From the NCBI GenBank assembly GCA_027491075.1, contig JAIXWX010000022.1, positions 124,001 to 188,000 on the forward strand: DNA of 64,000 nt, written 5' to 3'. Below are positions 35,444 to 44,923 of this stretch, one piece after another. How positions within the stretch are numbered: the first letter of the stretch is position 1; the number at the start of each line of letters is the position of its first letter. The translations under genes and the position numbers were made by a program. The stretch comes from Flavobacteriales bacterium. Lineage in GTDB: Bacteria > Bacteroidota > Bacteroidia > Flavobacteriales_D > Sanyastnellaceae. The notes under the pieces are model-generated. The model was given only the letters and a program-made list of their open reading frames with translations, did not search any database and was not told the origin of the DNA.

Positions 35444-36450
35444 TCAACTATTCTTTTTACTAATTTTCCTGTATGGGTGTATTTAAAATTCTCTAGAATC
35501 ACGATCTCCTTGGGGCGAATCTTTCTATCCAATTCATCATTCAAAAATTCCTGAATTTTAGATTGAAGGTCTTCATTCTTCTTCTGAATAACTAGAACAA
35601 CTCTCTGACCTAGCTCATCATCGGCTTTCGAAGTCACAAACAATTCAATTCCAAACTCAGAATGCAGTTTTCTCTCTATTGCTTCCGGGTGAATTTTTAA
35701 TCCACCGCTATTGATGACACGATCAGCCCTCCCTTTGAAAACAAAGGTGGTCGAAGATAAAAGATCTACTTGATCATTGGTGAAAAATGGACTGGATGAT
35801 AAATGATCTGCAACTACTACCAAACAACCTCTTTCATCTTGAGAAAAAGATACTCCAGCTAAGGCTTGATATTCTTCTGAAACCTTACCACTAATGGGCC
35901 TGCAAGCAACGTGCGTAATAGTTTCAGTCATTCCATAGGTGCTGAATATCCCCTGTGAAGCATCTTTCAATCTTTCTCCCAATTCTTCACTAACTTCTCC
36001 TCCCCCTAATATGGTGATGGGTGAAAAATTCGGTTCCAAACCATTTTGAAGCAAGTTAAAAAACTGCATAGGTGTGAATGCCGCGAATTCCGGAGAAACA
36101 TCTGGGATTTCAGGATAGGCAGACGCATCGCTCCAGATCAAATCCCAATCAAACTCTAAGGCACGAACCACCATCATTTTTCCAGCTATAAAACTCATTG
36201 GCAATGCGTGCCAAGCTACTATTGGGCGGTTGATTCCGAAAAAACTCCCCGTAAGCCTCGCGCTTGCCCTCATCTCTTCTTTTAAAATGAATATAGGCTT
36301 TGGGATACCTGTACTTCCACTGGTATGCACACAAATGGAGTCCGATCCATCGTTCCATTTCTCCACAAAGTCTGAAATCTCCGCAAAATCAACCGACTCA
36401 CCTATCATTTGATGAATGCGCCCGTTCTTGAATTTTACCTTTCGAATCAT
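35440..36450 (-). CDS. menE: o-Succinylbenzoate-CoA ligase (AMP-binding, short form)
   Basis: This 336-residue adenylate-forming ligase activates o-succinylbenzoate with CoA in menaquinone synthesis. The phosphate-binding loop is TSGSTGIPKP, followed by the STYGMTETITHVA motif and GRADRVINSGGLKIHPEAIE; the C-terminal Lys region (THTGKLVKR) is present. It is shorter than the Proteobacterial MenE (about 450), which matches the compact Bacteroidota form. It overlaps menC and rdgB by 4 bases each. Confidence 0.92.
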   Translation of the reverse strand: MIRKVKFKNGRIHQMIGESVDFAEISDFVEKWNDGSDSICVHTSGSTGIPKPIFILKEEMRASARLTGSFFGINRPIVAWHALPMSFIAGKMMVVRALEFDWDLIWSDASAYPEIPDVSPEFAAFTPMQFFNLLQNGLEPNFSPITILGGGEVSEELGERLKDASQGIFSTYGMTETITHVACRPISGKVSEEYQALAGVSFSQDERGCLVVVADHLSSSPFFTNDQVDLLSSTTFVFKGRADRVINSGGLKIHPEAIERKLHSEFGIELFVTSKADDELGQRVVLVIQKKNEDLQSKIQEFLNDELDRKIRPKEIVILENFKYTHTGKLVKRIVE

Positions 36451-37517
36451 CTTGAAACGTAAGATATGATAGAATCTGTTCTCTGTCCTTGAAAATAAAT
36501 ATATCCTTGTTCACTGATCCACTGGGCAGGCAGATTGTTCGAGTATAAGGAACCCGTTCCCAAGCCTTGCGGCATCTGTATCGGCTTCGTGGAAACCCAT
36601 TGCGCAATAGCATTCAAACCAACCGATGACTCCAATGCGGAAGTAACCCACCACTTGATGTTTTTTTGCTCTGCATAATGTATCCATTCATCACATCCCT
36701 CCATTCCACCATGAAGTGTAGGTTTTAAGATAATGTATGCTGGTTCTATTTGAGAAAGCAACTCATCCTTCTTTAATAAATCACTCACCCCAATCAATTC
36801 TTCATCCAAGGCGATGGGTATAGAAGACTGAGCACATAGCTGTCTTAGAAATGGCCAATTTCCGGGTTGAAACGGTTGTTCTATGGAATGAATATCAAAC
36901 TTAGCAAGCTGATCCAATTTAAAAAGTGCATCCTTTTCCTTAAATGCACCATTAGCATCCAACCGAATGGTTAATCGGTCTGAAGAAAAGTCCACACGTA
37001 ACTCTCTTAGAATATCTAGCTCATCTTCAAATGAAATACCTCCGATTTTTAATTTGATAGTCGAATACCCTTTGTTTATTTTCTCCCTTGCTTCGGAAAG
37101 CATTTCATTTTTCCTATTCATCCAAACCAAACCATTGATTGGTATCGGATGCAGCATTGTTGTTGGAAACAAATTTCCTTCGCCTCCATTTAAATAGTCT
37201 AACCAGGCCGTTTCAATAGCAAAATGAATCGCTGGCCCGAATTTCCTTTCTATAAATCCTTTGGAAAGAAAATCTTTCAAGGCAAACTCAAGTTCTCCGA
37301 GAAGACTTTCCTCTGTCTCTGGGCTCAATCCAAAGATAGGCGCACACTCACCCCAACCTTCTTTTGTGGTTTCTTGACTTAAAAAACGGACGTAATAAAT
37401 TGACCTTCTGTTGAGCACATCACGGGACGTACGCGCTGCCGTGACAAAGTTCAGTTGATAAGGAAGTATTTCCGCTATTACTTTTTCGCGGATCCTGATA
37501 TCCTCTTGATCAACCAT
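36447..37517 (-). CDS. menC: o-Succinylbenzoate synthase
   Basis: This 356-residue enolase-superfamily enzyme dehydrates SHCHC to o-succinylbenzoate. It has the KLKIGG lysine (TIKLKIGGIS), the metal-binding Asp in RLDANGAF, Glu in SIEQPFQPGNW, Asp-Glu in ALDEELIGV, and the second Lys in ILKPTLHGG. I start at the ATG at 37517, because the frame is open to a GTG at 37553. It overlaps the DUF418-like gene by about 40 bases and menE by 4 bases. Confidence 0.93.
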   Translation of the reverse strand: MVDQEDIRIREKVIAEILPYQLNFVTAARTSRDVLNRRSIYYVRFLSQETTKEGWGECAPIFGLSPETEESLLGELEFALKDFLSKGFIERKFGPAIHFAIETAWLDYLNGGEGNLFPTTMLHPIPINGLVWMNRKNEMLSEAREKINKGYSTIKLKIGGISFEDELDILRELRVDFSSDRLTIRLDANGAFKEKDALFKLDQLAKFDIHSIEQPFQPGNWPFLRQLCAQSSIPIALDEELIGVSDLLKKDELLSQIEPAYIILKPTLHGGMEGCDEWIHYAEQKNIKWWVTSALESSVGLNAIAQWVSTKPIQMPQGLGTGSLYSNNLPAQWISEQGYIYFQGQRTDSIISYVSR

Positions 37518-38545
37518 TCTACTGGAGCATTTTGAGTGAGTCGTTTTTTCCACTGAGCTGTTAATACTATAGACAAAACAATAACAGTGATTGCAGTGAA
37601 GAATATAACAAATTTATCTCGAAAAGCTACTGTGTTGGATGAGTTTAAAATAATAAATCCTAAAAACGACGCAAAGAAGTAAATTGAATACTTTGAACTT
37701 GAGAAAGACTGGACAAACTGCTCGAACTTTAATGGAATGTCTTTTCGAAAAACATACAACAATACGTTCAGAAAAAGTATGCAACTTGCGATGGAAAAAA
37801 TCAGGAAAGCCGGTAGATAAAACTTAAAGCTAAATGGGAAAACGGAGATCGTATCCACGCTGTCTCGCATCCCATAGAGCGTTTTACAATATTCCTCTAC
37901 AAAAAAGGCCAATGCCATTGCTACCACACAAACGATCGAAGATATGGGATACAACCCTCGTGGTCTCATTTCACTTCTACCATAAAGCATTCCAGCCAAA
38001 AAGAAAGTAATCCATGGGAGCACGCTAAAATAGCCGTTGAACATTAAAAAGGCCAATAAGTCTTTTCCATCTGCTCCGCTCAATTTCACTGAAAAAGTGG
38101 TCACACTCGCTGGTAGGTCAAAATTGATCAGCACTACTGTCATCAAAGCTGAAGCTATGCATAAGGTGCGCAATATGATGTTGTTCCACTCAGCCACAAC
38201 GGGAGCAAGTAAGTAGAAAATACCACACGCCAAAAGTAAATTCAGATCCCAACTTTTAACAAACAGCAGTCCTAATAGCAATAGAATACTCCCTCTTTTC
38301 CCCAGATAAGCTTGAAGTCTTCTTGTACTGATTCTGCGATCACGCATGGTCAAAGTCACAGTCATACCATTTAGAAAGAAGAAAAGAGAAGGAAAAAAAT
38401 CTAAGATCAAAAAGTAATGTTCATGACTGAGCATGTGCATTCTTCCCCCAACGACGAAAAATACAGATGAAAAAATTGTACCGATCAACGCAACCACGTA
38501 GGCGATATCAATTCCTATAAGACCCGAGGATTTGGACATTGTCAT
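37478..38545 (-). CDS. DUF418/acyltransferase-like multi-spanning membrane protein
   Basis: This 355-residue integral membrane protein has about ten hydrophobic helices. The sequence near the start (LDFFPSLFFFLNGMTVTLTMRDRR and the AYLGKRGSILLLLGLLF stretch) and the end (NAPVEWLIKRISG) resemble DUF418 and heparan-N-acetyltransferase-type proteins, some of which transfer acyl groups across membranes. I cannot see a firm catalytic residue, and the LRG motif usual in acyltransferase 3 is absent. It lies between menA (45 bases) and menC (overlap) on the same strand, so a menaquinone-related or membrane-lipid role is possible. I am not sure of the function. Confidence 0.65.
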   Translation of the reverse strand: MTMSKSSGLIGIDIAYVVALIGTIFSSVFFVVGGRMHMLSHEHYFLILDFFPSLFFFLNGMTVTLTMRDRRISTRRLQAYLGKRGSILLLLGLLFVKSWDLNLLLACGIFYLLAPVVAEWNNIILRTLCIASALMTVVLINFDLPASVTTFSVKLSGADGKDLLAFLMFNGYFSVLPWITFFLAGMLYGRSEMRPRGLYPISSIVCVVAMALAFFVEEYCKTLYGMRDSVDTISVFPFSFKFYLPAFLIFSIASCILFLNVLLYVFRKDIPLKFEQFVQSFSSSKYSIYFFASFLGFIILNSSNTVAFRDKFVIFFTAITVIVLSIVLTAQWKKRLTQNAPVEWLIKRISGSAKK

Positions 38546-38590
38546 GGTTTGCCCGCGAAGATAATCAAGGTCACGACAATTTTTGACTCA

Positions 38591-39487
38591 TTAATTCAAT
38601 ATAAAAAGCAATAGTGAAAACAGAAAAGCAGATAAAGCAGTCTTTTTGAGTTCACTATCCAAATCAGAGCCGTTAACTGATCGCGCTACTTTAACGCATT
38701 GAGTCAAGGGAATGATCAATACAAGCAAGGCTAAAGAAGATTTCCCTCCAAGATGAAAGACAGTCACTACCGCGCTTATTAAAGCCATCGATATCAAGAA
38801 GATGTGATAGTACTTCCCTTTTGAAAATCCTATTCTCACCACCAAAGTTCTTTTTCCCGTGGTGCTATCGCTGATGTGATCACGAAGATTATTCAAGTTT
38901 AACACTGCAGTGCTCAACGCGCCTATGGTCAGTGAAGGCCAAATCAAAGTAGCATCAAACTCTTTACAATGAAGGTAGAATGTGCCCATCACACCTAAAA
39001 AACCAAAGAAAATCATCACTGAAAGGTCGCCAAATCCTGAGTAGCCATATGGATTTTTGCCAGCAGTATACTTGATCGCCGCAGCAATTGCAATGAGACC
39101 GAGAATAAAAAACAAAATTCCAACATAAGGTATTTGCTCAAACCTAAACACTGTCCAAAGCAAAGAAACACCACTAACTAGACATGACACCGCTACTACC
39201 ACCACTGCTTTTCGCATTCGCCTGGCTGAAATAGCCCCAGACTGAACGGCTCTGGCAGGACCAACTCTGAGATCATTGTCTGCGCCATTTTGAGAATCGC
39301 CATAATCATTAGCAAGATTGCTAAGAACCTGCAACATGAAAGTAGTGATCAAGATCAAAACAAAAACTACTGAATTGAATCCCCCATGTTTCAAAGCAAA
39401 AGCAGAACCAGTCAAAACACATGATGCAGCCAAAGGAAGCGTGCGTAATCGCGCCGCTTGAATCCAGGCTTTCAAATTAGCTTCCAT
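38591..39487 (-). CDS. menA: 1,4-dihydroxy-2-naphthoate polyprenyltransferase
   Basis: This 298-residue UbiA-family membrane enzyme joins the polyprenyl chain to DHNA to give demethylmenaquinone. It has about eight or nine hydrophobic helices, a first Asp-rich motif in LANDYGDSQNGADND, and a second in NLNNLRDHISDSTTGKRTL, both for Mg-diphosphate binding. Start is the ATG at 39487, which overlaps the menB stop by one base (TGATG), so the two are translationally coupled. Confidence 0.95.
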   Translation of the reverse strand: MEANLKAWIQAARLRTLPLAASCVLTGSAFALKHGGFNSVVFVLILITTFMLQVLSNLANDYGDSQNGADNDLRVGPARAVQSGAISARRMRKAVVVVAVSCLVSGVSLLWTVFRFEQIPYVGILFFILGLIAIAAAIKYTAGKNPYGYSGFGDLSVMIFFGFLGVMGTFYLHCKEFDATLIWPSLTIGALSTAVLNLNNLRDHISDSTTGKRTLVVRIGFSKGKYYHIFLISMALISAVVTVFHLGGKSSLALLVLIIPLTQCVKVARSVNGSDLDSELKKTALSAFLFSLLLFILN

Positions 39488-40308
39488 CAAGGGAACTTCG
39501 GATATTTCTGAAAATCGGGGTCTCTCTTTTCTAGGAAGGCCTTCTTGCCTTCTTGTGCTTCTTCGGTGAGGTAGTAAAGTAAAGTCGCATCCCCTGCGAA
39601 TTCCATTAAACCTCTTTGACCGTCGAGTTCAGCATTAAGACCTCGTTTAATCATGCGTACAGCCAAAGGACTTCTTTTCATGATGGTTTTACACCACTGA
39701 ACAGTGGTGTCCTCTAATTCAGCAAGAGGTACCACCTTATTAACCATCCCCATATCTTCTGCTTCCGCAGCCGTGTATTGTTCGCATAGAAACCATATCT
39801 CACGAGCTTTTTTCTGCCCTACATGTCTCGCCAAATAACTCGAACCAAAACCTGCATCAAAACTGCCCACCTTTGGACCTGTTTGCCCAAAACGTGCATT
39901 TTCTGAAGCAATCGTCAAGTCGCATACCACGTGCAGAACGTGGCCTCCACCAATGGCATATCCATTGACCATCGCAATGACCGGCTTAGGAAGCTCACGA
40001 ATTCTCTTGTGAAGATCCAATACATTCAACCGTGGAATACCGTCTTCACCAATGTATCCACCTACACCTTTCACATTTTGATCTCCACCACTGCAAAATG
40101 CTTTGTCTCCAATACCCGTCAAAACTACCACCGCAATGTCTTGTCGTTCACGACAAATGTCCATCGCATCAATCATCTGAAGATTTGTTTCAGGGCGAAA
40201 GGCATTGTAAACCTGAGGTCTATTGATGGTGATTTTTGCAATTCCTTCAAAATACTCAAACAAAATATCCGAGTATTCTTTGATACTAACCCAATTTCTT
40301 GTTGCCAT
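39487..40308 (-). CDS. menB: 1,4-dihydroxy-2-naphthoyl-CoA synthase
   Basis: This 273-residue crotonase-family enzyme closes the ring of o-succinylbenzoyl-CoA. It has the MenB signature [30 protein letters not shown] (oxyanion hole), [16 protein letters not shown] and [15 protein letters not shown]. The C-terminal [19 protein letters not shown] is family-typical. It follows menD after 4 bases and overlaps menA. Confidence 0.97.
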   Translation of the reverse strand: MATRNWVSIKEYSDILFEYFEGIAKITINRPQVYNAFRPETNLQMIDAMDICRERQDIAVVVLTGIGDKAFCSGGDQNVKGVGGYIGEDGIPRLNVLDLHKRIRELPKPVIAMVNGYAIGGGHVLHVVCDLTIASENARFGQTGPKVGSFDAGFGSSYLARHVGQKKAREIWFLCEQYTAAEAEDMGMVNKVVPLAELEDTTVQWCKTIMKRSPLAVRMIKRGLNAELDGQRGLMEFAGDATLLYYLTEEAQEGKKAFLEKRDPDFQKYPKFP

Positions 40309-40312
40309 TTTT

Positions 40313-41995
40313 TTAGCTATTTTCTTTTATAAAGTCAAAAAAATCTCTTAGCACTTCATCGTTGGCCATTCTTGGAGTAAATACTTCCAATATAGAACAA
40401 CCCAAGGAGGCAAATAATTTATCCAAACCGATTTTCAAATCTTCCTCATTCGACGCACTGAAATACGCTAGTTTGAACTCTTGGGCCAAATAAGAACCAT
40501 TCCTTTGATGAGATGTTTCGAAAAATTTCTCCAAAGCCTGCGTTGAAGGAGGTCCTTCAATGATTCTAAATATACCTCCACCACCGTTATTGACAATAAT
40601 TATTTTTAGTCGATCTGTAACAAATTCATTCCAGAAAGCATTGCTGTCATATAAAAAACTCAAGTCTCCAGTTATGAGTGTGGTCAAACCTTCATAAACG
40701 TATGCAGCTCCTACGGCAGTGCTTGTGCAGCCATCGATACCGCTTACTCCCCTATTTCCACTAAAACGAAGCGAAGAATTTCTATCAAACAATTGTATAT
40801 ATCTCGCAATACTGCTATTTCCCATTTGAACTCGGCTATTGTCTGGAATAGCTTTCAAAACCTCTTTGCAAACCGTCAGGTCTGAAAATTTCGCATGCTC
40901 TGCATATTGTATAGCCAGTTGTTGCTTGGTGGCGTTCCATGCCATGATCGTGCGGTTGTAATCCGAATCAGGCACGCAGAGCTGACTTCCGATGGCTTCA
41001 AAAAAGTAATCTGCAGCAACTGGAACAATTTTTTTAAGCCTCTGGAAGGTATCCATGAGCAAAGCGTCCTCTCCAACATACCAATGCTCAACACGATTGG
41101 AACGCAATAACCCTTTAATCTTCCTGCTAATAATATTTTTACCAATACCAATAACTAAATCTGGACGAATAAACTCTAATTGTTCTTGCGTGACCGTCAT
41201 AATCATACGATCGATACACCCCACGAAGAGTGGGCTTTCTAATCCACTGTGCGACTCAGTAAATACAACTACATTGGGCAGCTTGGCCCATTCTTCTAAT
41301 TTACTTAAAGTGTAGTGTTCGGTGTGAAATTGTCCTACCAAGATCATTACTTTCTTCTTCAAAGAAATTTCACGCGCCAACTCTTTTACCGTTTCAGGTT
41401 CAAGCTGAATTGACCTCTCCACCCGTTCAATGACTTTTACTTCCTCTAGAGGAGCATCAATTGTTTTGTATAGGCTTTCGCGAAGCGGAAAATTCAAATG
41501 AATAGGACCTCGCACAGGATGCATCGCCTTATCGATTGCCTCATTCATCACACGGGCGTTATACCACTCGAAGTCTTTGTCATTCAGGTCTTGAATAATA
41601 TCATAAGAAGACCTTACAAAATTTCGGAATACCCCGCTTTGATTGATGGTTTGGCCCTCGCCTTGATCCACCCACTCCATTGGACGATCTGCTGTTATGA
41701 CAATCAATGGAATTTCCTGGTAGTAGGCCTCAGCGATGGCTGGAGAAAAGTTCAAGGCTGCTGTGCCACTGGTACAGATGAGTGCGACAGGTTTATCGCT
41801 TTGTTGAGCCAACCCCAAAGCTATAAAAGCTGCTGAGCGTTCATCCACCACAGAATGAACATCAAAATTTCTGTTCTCAAAAAAACTAATAGAAAACGGC
41901 GCATTTCTAGAGCCTGGAGTAATAATAACATGATAGACTCCTTTTGCATAAAGAAGTTGAGTTATGTCTTGAATGGCTCTTTTGTCTGATATCAT
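40313..41995 (-). CDS. menD: 2-succinyl-5-enolpyruvyl-6-hydroxy-3-cyclohexene-1-carboxylate synthase
   Basis: This 560-residue ThDP-dependent enzyme joins 2-oxoglutarate and isochorismate. Visible motifs are the N-terminal [26 protein letters not shown] with the catalytic Glu, [22 protein letters not shown], and in the ThDP domain [18 protein letters not shown] plus the [12 protein letters not shown] motif. Length is typical. It is 13 bases after menF. Confidence 0.96.
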   Translation of the reverse strand: MISDKRAIQDITQLLYAKGVYHVIITPGSRNAPFSISFFENRNFDVHSVVDERSAAFIALGLAQQSDKPVALICTSGTAALNFSPAIAEAYYQEIPLIVITADRPMEWVDQGEGQTINQSGVFRNFVRSSYDIIQDLNDKDFEWYNARVMNEAIDKAMHPVRGPIHLNFPLRESLYKTIDAPLEEVKVIERVERSIQLEPETVKELAREISLKKKVMILVGQFHTEHYTLSKLEEWAKLPNVVVFTESHSGLESPLFVGCIDRMIMTVTQEQLEFIRPDLVIGIGKNIISRKIKGLLRSNRVEHWYVGEDALLMDTFQRLKKIVPVAADYFFEAIGSQLCVPDSDYNRTIMAWNATKQQLAIQYAEHAKFSDLTVCKEVLKAIPDNSRVQMGNSSIARYIQLFDRNSSLRFSGNRGVSGIDGCTSTAVGAAYVYEGLTTLITGDLSFLYDSNAFWNEFVTDRLKIIIVNNGGGGIFRIIEGPPSTQALEKFFETSHQRNGSYLAQEFKLAYFSASNEEDLKIGLDKLFASLGCSILEVFTPRMANDEVLRDFFDFIKENS

Positions 41996-42008
41996 TCGGG
42001 TTGCGAAT

Positions 42009-42926
42009 CTAAAACAGAACTGACTTCATTACCATAGCTTTTTTCTCTGTTTCCTCCCATTCCAAAAGGCTATCGCTCTCTGGAAGTAAGCCACCGCCCA
42101 CGTATATGTAAGCCTTTCCCTCGTTTAAATCTACCTTCATCGTTCTTAATTGAATGTATAAATGAGATTGTTCGGGAGAATGCCAACCAATAACTCCTGA
42201 ATACATTTCTCTATTATGAAATTCATTGGATTGAATAAACTCCAAGGCATTCATCTTGGGAAAGCCACAAATAGCTGGTGTCGGGTGAAACACATCCATC
42301 CAATATTTCGAGTTTTGATTAGACTCAAATAAAATATCGGTCTTGAGATGTTCAATTACACCCGCGGCGGAAGTGTATGGACCATTGGTATGCACGTTTT
42401 CCCCACCATGCCTAGCTAGCTGGTCTAAGATATAATCCGTCACAATTTTTTGCTCAACAATTTCTTTTTCTCCCCAATTTCCTAGTGAAGCTGCAGGCCT
42501 TGTACCTGCAAGGGATACGGTTTTGAAAAAACTATTTTTTTTCTCTAGAAGCAATTCTGGAGAGGCGCCTAACCAAAATACTCCCTTAGAAACGGGATAT
42601 AGAAACACAAACGCGGAGGGGTACATTTTCTCCAACCGCTGAAAAAGAACCACCGGAAATTGCTGTTCTACGGAAGGCAAATCCAATTCAATCATTCGGC
42701 TGATTACCACTTTTGAAGCACGGCCATCTAACATGAACTTCCTAGCCTTCTCGACCAGCGCTATGTATTCGTTCTGTTTCGGAGCGTAATTCGTTTTCTG
42801 CCCGCTATCAGCAAATGGTTTCATAAACCATTGAAACTTCTTATCCTCCGAAATCCAAAGTCCGTTTTCATTAAGGATGAACTTTTTCTCCTCTCCTAAA
42901 GGCAATCTGGAAAGTATACTATTCAC
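42009..42926 (-). CDS. menF: Isochorismate synthase (short form)
   Basis: This 305-residue chorismate-utilising enzyme makes isochorismate for menaquinone. The catalytic domain is complete: ASKVVISRMIEL, FWLGASPELLL, VSLAGTRPA, KEIVEQKIVTDYI, HPTPAICGFPK, NREMYSGVIGW and YVGGGLLPESD. It lacks most of the N-terminal part of MenF/EntC (about 390-430 residues), a reduction seen in other Bacteroidota. The start is a GTG at 42926, 8 bases after the hotdog gene stop, and no better start lies upstream. Confidence 0.92.
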   Translation of the reverse strand: MNSILSRLPLGEEKKFILNENGLWISEDKKFQWFMKPFADSGQKTNYAPKQNEYIALVEKARKFMLDGRASKVVISRMIELDLPSVEQQFPVVLFQRLEKMYPSAFVFLYPVSKGVFWLGASPELLLEKKNSFFKTVSLAGTRPAASLGNWGEKEIVEQKIVTDYILDQLARHGGENVHTNGPYTSAAGVIEHLKTDILFESNQNSKYWMDVFHPTPAICGFPKMNALEFIQSNEFHNREMYSGVIGWHSPEQSHLYIQLRTMKVDLNEGKAYIYVGGGLLPESDSLLEWEETEKKAMVMKSVLF

Positions 42927-42934
42927 GTGTTTGC

Positions 42935-43345
42935 TTATTTCGTTTTCACCATAACGGTTAGTCTGCTTACCGCGAGCAATGACTTCTCCTCATCCAATAT
43001 TTCAATGTTCCAAACATGTATCGATCTTCCTTGATGGAGAATTTTAGCTACTCCCGTAACCATCCCATGCCTTTTTGATTTTAAATGATTGATGTTTAAC
43101 TCTACACCTACCGCCAATCCGTTTTCTGCCTGTACCAGTAGATGGCTTCCAAAACTTCCTAAGGTTTCGGCTAGGGCCGCTGAGGCTCCTCCGTGAAGCA
43201 ACCCGTAGGGCTGATGAGTACGGTGATCAACAGGCATCGTTGCTTCAATGTGCCCTAGCTCAACCACAGTAAACTCGATTCCAAGCGCCCCCATGAGTGT
43301 TTTCTCTCTATACTCATTGATTTTATTGATCAATTCAGGTTCCAT
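42935..43345 (-). CDS. Hotdog-fold thioesterase, probable DHNA-CoA thioesterase
   Basis: This 136-residue hotdog protein has the PaaI/YdiI-type motifs MPVDHRTHQPYGLLHGGASAALAETLGS, with the active-site HGG and Glu, and LAVGVELNINHLKSK. Its place at the head of the men transcript, 8 bases before menF, points to the DHNA-CoA hydrolysis step (MenI), but this is inference because many PaaI-like thioesterases look alike. The ATG at 43345 is used; the frame continues to a TTG at 43402. It is divergent from the response regulator gene. Confidence 0.85.
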   Translation of the reverse strand: MEPELINKINEYREKTLMGALGIEFTVVELGHIEATMPVDHRTHQPYGLLHGGASAALAETLGSFGSHLLVQAENGLAVGVELNINHLKSKRHGMVTGVAKILHQGRSIHVWNIEILDEEKSLLAVSRLTVMVKTK

Positions 43346-43417
43346 GCTTTTTAATATATGTTTGGCAAAGAAAAAACAAGCGATTCGGATATTTGTGCCC
43401 AATCCTAAAAGAAATAT

Positions 43418-44116
43418 ATGTCAGAGTATAGAATATTGTTGGTAGAAGACGAAGAAAGCCTTGCCTCGATGATTACCTTGAATCTCCAAATCGAGGGTTA
43501 CACGGTAGTTCATGCACCCGATGGTCTTTTGGCGTTGGAACGTTTCCACCAACAAGCCTTTGACCTAGCTATTTTGGACGTGATGCTTCCTGAAATGGAT
43601 GGATTTACAGTTTGTGAGACCATTCGGCTGGAAGGAAACAAAACCCCAATATTATTTCTTTCGGCAAAAGGAAGCGGTAAAGACAAGATAGAGGGCTTGA
43701 AAATCGGTGGGGATGATTATTTGGCCAAACCTTTTGACCTGGAAGAATTGTTATTGAGAGTGGCCAAATTGATTCGACGTCATGACCAAGGGTATGTCTC
43801 CTTGGCCACTACCGATGATTATCAATTTGGACCAAACAAAGTGGACTTTTTGAGGTATTCTATCATAGACAAAGAAGGAAACACACATGAGTTAAGTAAA
43901 AAAGAAATCATGCTTTTAAAATTACTCATTCAAAAACAAGGGGAAGTGGTTTCCAGAGAAGAAATACTTGAGAAGGTATGGGGATATGATGTCTTTCCGT
44001 CTACACGCACTATTGATAATTATATTCTAGCGTTTCGACGATATTTTGAGCCTGATAGTAGGCAACCCTTGTACTTTCATAGCGTCAGAGGTGTAGGATA
44101 TCGATTCACGCCTTGA
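43418..44116 (+). CDS. OmpR-family response regulator
   Basis: This 232-residue protein has a receiver domain (1-122, phosphate acceptor Asp54 in AILDVMLPEMDGF, acidic pair EDEE, Lys in YLAKPFD) and a winged-helix output domain (about 128-232, ELSKKEIMLLKLLI, EEILEKVWG and YFHSVRGVGYRF). No histidine kinase gene is adjacent, so it is an orphan in this window. The divergent neighbour is the men cluster. The target genes are unknown. Its end is followed by a terminator at 44234-44266. Confidence 0.93.
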   Translation: MSEYRILLVEDEESLASMITLNLQIEGYTVVHAPDGLLALERFHQQAFDLAILDVMLPEMDGFTVCETIRLEGNKTPILFLSAKGSGKDKIEGLKIGGDDYLAKPFDLEELLLRVAKLIRRHDQGYVSLATTDDYQFGPNKVDFLRYSIIDKEGNTHELSKKEIMLLKLLIQKQGEVVSREEILEKVWGYDVFPSTRTIDNYILAFRRYFEPDSRQPLYFHSVRGVGYRFTP

Positions 44117-44181
44117 GCGAGAAAAAGTTTTCGACAATAACAGGCAACCATTAAAATATCCGATCGTCTTTAAGATGATTA

Positions 44182-44201
44182 TGCAATCTTCCAGGATTGC
44201 A
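44182..44201. other. 7-bp hairpin between the response regulator and rsmG
   Basis: TGCAATC (44182-44188) pairs with GATTGCA (44195-44201) across a 6-nt loop. It lies in 184 bases without a gene, ahead of the terminator, and could belong to a small RNA or the 3' UTR. I see no coding frame there. Confidence 0.35.
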
Positions 44202-44233
44202 ATGGTTTCAAAATTTTCCTTGCAGGTTTACAG

Positions 44234-44266
44234 AAAAGGGTGCCAAAAGCGTCCTTTTTTGTTTTT
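44234..44266 (+). terminator. Terminator of the response regulator gene
   Basis: A 10-bp stem with two G-T pairs (44234-44243 with 44249-44258) has a CAAAA loop and is followed by TTGTTTTT. Convergent rsmG ends just beyond. Confidence 0.65.
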
Positions 44267-44300
44267 AAAACCTAATCCTCAACACTTTAGCTACCTCTAG

Positions 44301-44921
44301 TTAAAGTGCTACGTAAATCAATTTTTTCGTTTCGAAGAAAGGTTCATCAAAGTAATCCGTGAGAGAATAAATTTCTTTGCTCATTTTCACCGCTTTAAGC
44401 TCTTCCTTTAGATCTCCACCCTTTAGGCAAATCAACCCATTAGGCAGCGCATTTCTTTGATTGTTAGATGTTTTACCACGCGACCATTGAAGCAGCACAT
44501 CAAGTTCTGCTACCGCGCGACTCACTACAAAATCGAATTTTTCATTCACCTGCTCAGAACGAACATGCTGCGCTCGGATATTCTTGAGTCCAATACCTGA
44601 GGACACTTCTTCCACCACTTTTATTTTCTTTCCGATAGAGTCAGTGAGTAGAAAAGACACTTCAGGCATCATGATGGCCAAGGGTATCCCTGGGAATCCT
44701 CCTCCAGTGCCTATATCCAGTATCTTGGAACCTTCTGTAAATGGAAGAAACTTATAAATTGACAAACTGTGAAGGACATGACGTAAATACAACTCTTCTA
44801 TATCCTTTCTTGAAATCACATTGATTTTGGCATTCCAATCGAGATAGAGGTCATATAGACCTTCAAATTGTTTAATTTTTTCCTGAGAAAGCTTAGGAAA
44901 ATATTTATGGATGACTTCCAA
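44301..44921 (-). CDS. rsmG: 16S rRNA (guanine527-N7)-methyltransferase
   Basis: This 206-residue SAM methyltransferase modifies G527 of 16S rRNA. It has the family pattern YLDWNAKINVISRKD, ELYLRHVLHSL, ILDIGTGGGFPGIPLAI (SAM motif) and DFVVSRAVAELD. The start is a TTG at 44921, kept because the N-terminus then matches relatives (MExIxKYFP) and no ATG exists upstream. It starts 2 bases after the sigma gene stop. Confidence 0.95.
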   Translation of the reverse strand: MEVIHKYFPKLSQEKIKQFEGLYDLYLDWNAKINVISRKDIEELYLRHVLHSLSIYKFLPFTEGSKILDIGTGGGFPGIPLAIMMPEVSFLLTDSIGKKIKVVEEVSSGIGLKNIRAQHVRSEQVNEKFDFVVSRAVAELDVLLQWSRGKTSNNQRNALPNGLICLKGGDLKEELKAVKMSKEIYSLTDYFDEPFFETKKLIYVAL

Positions 44922-44923
44922 TC

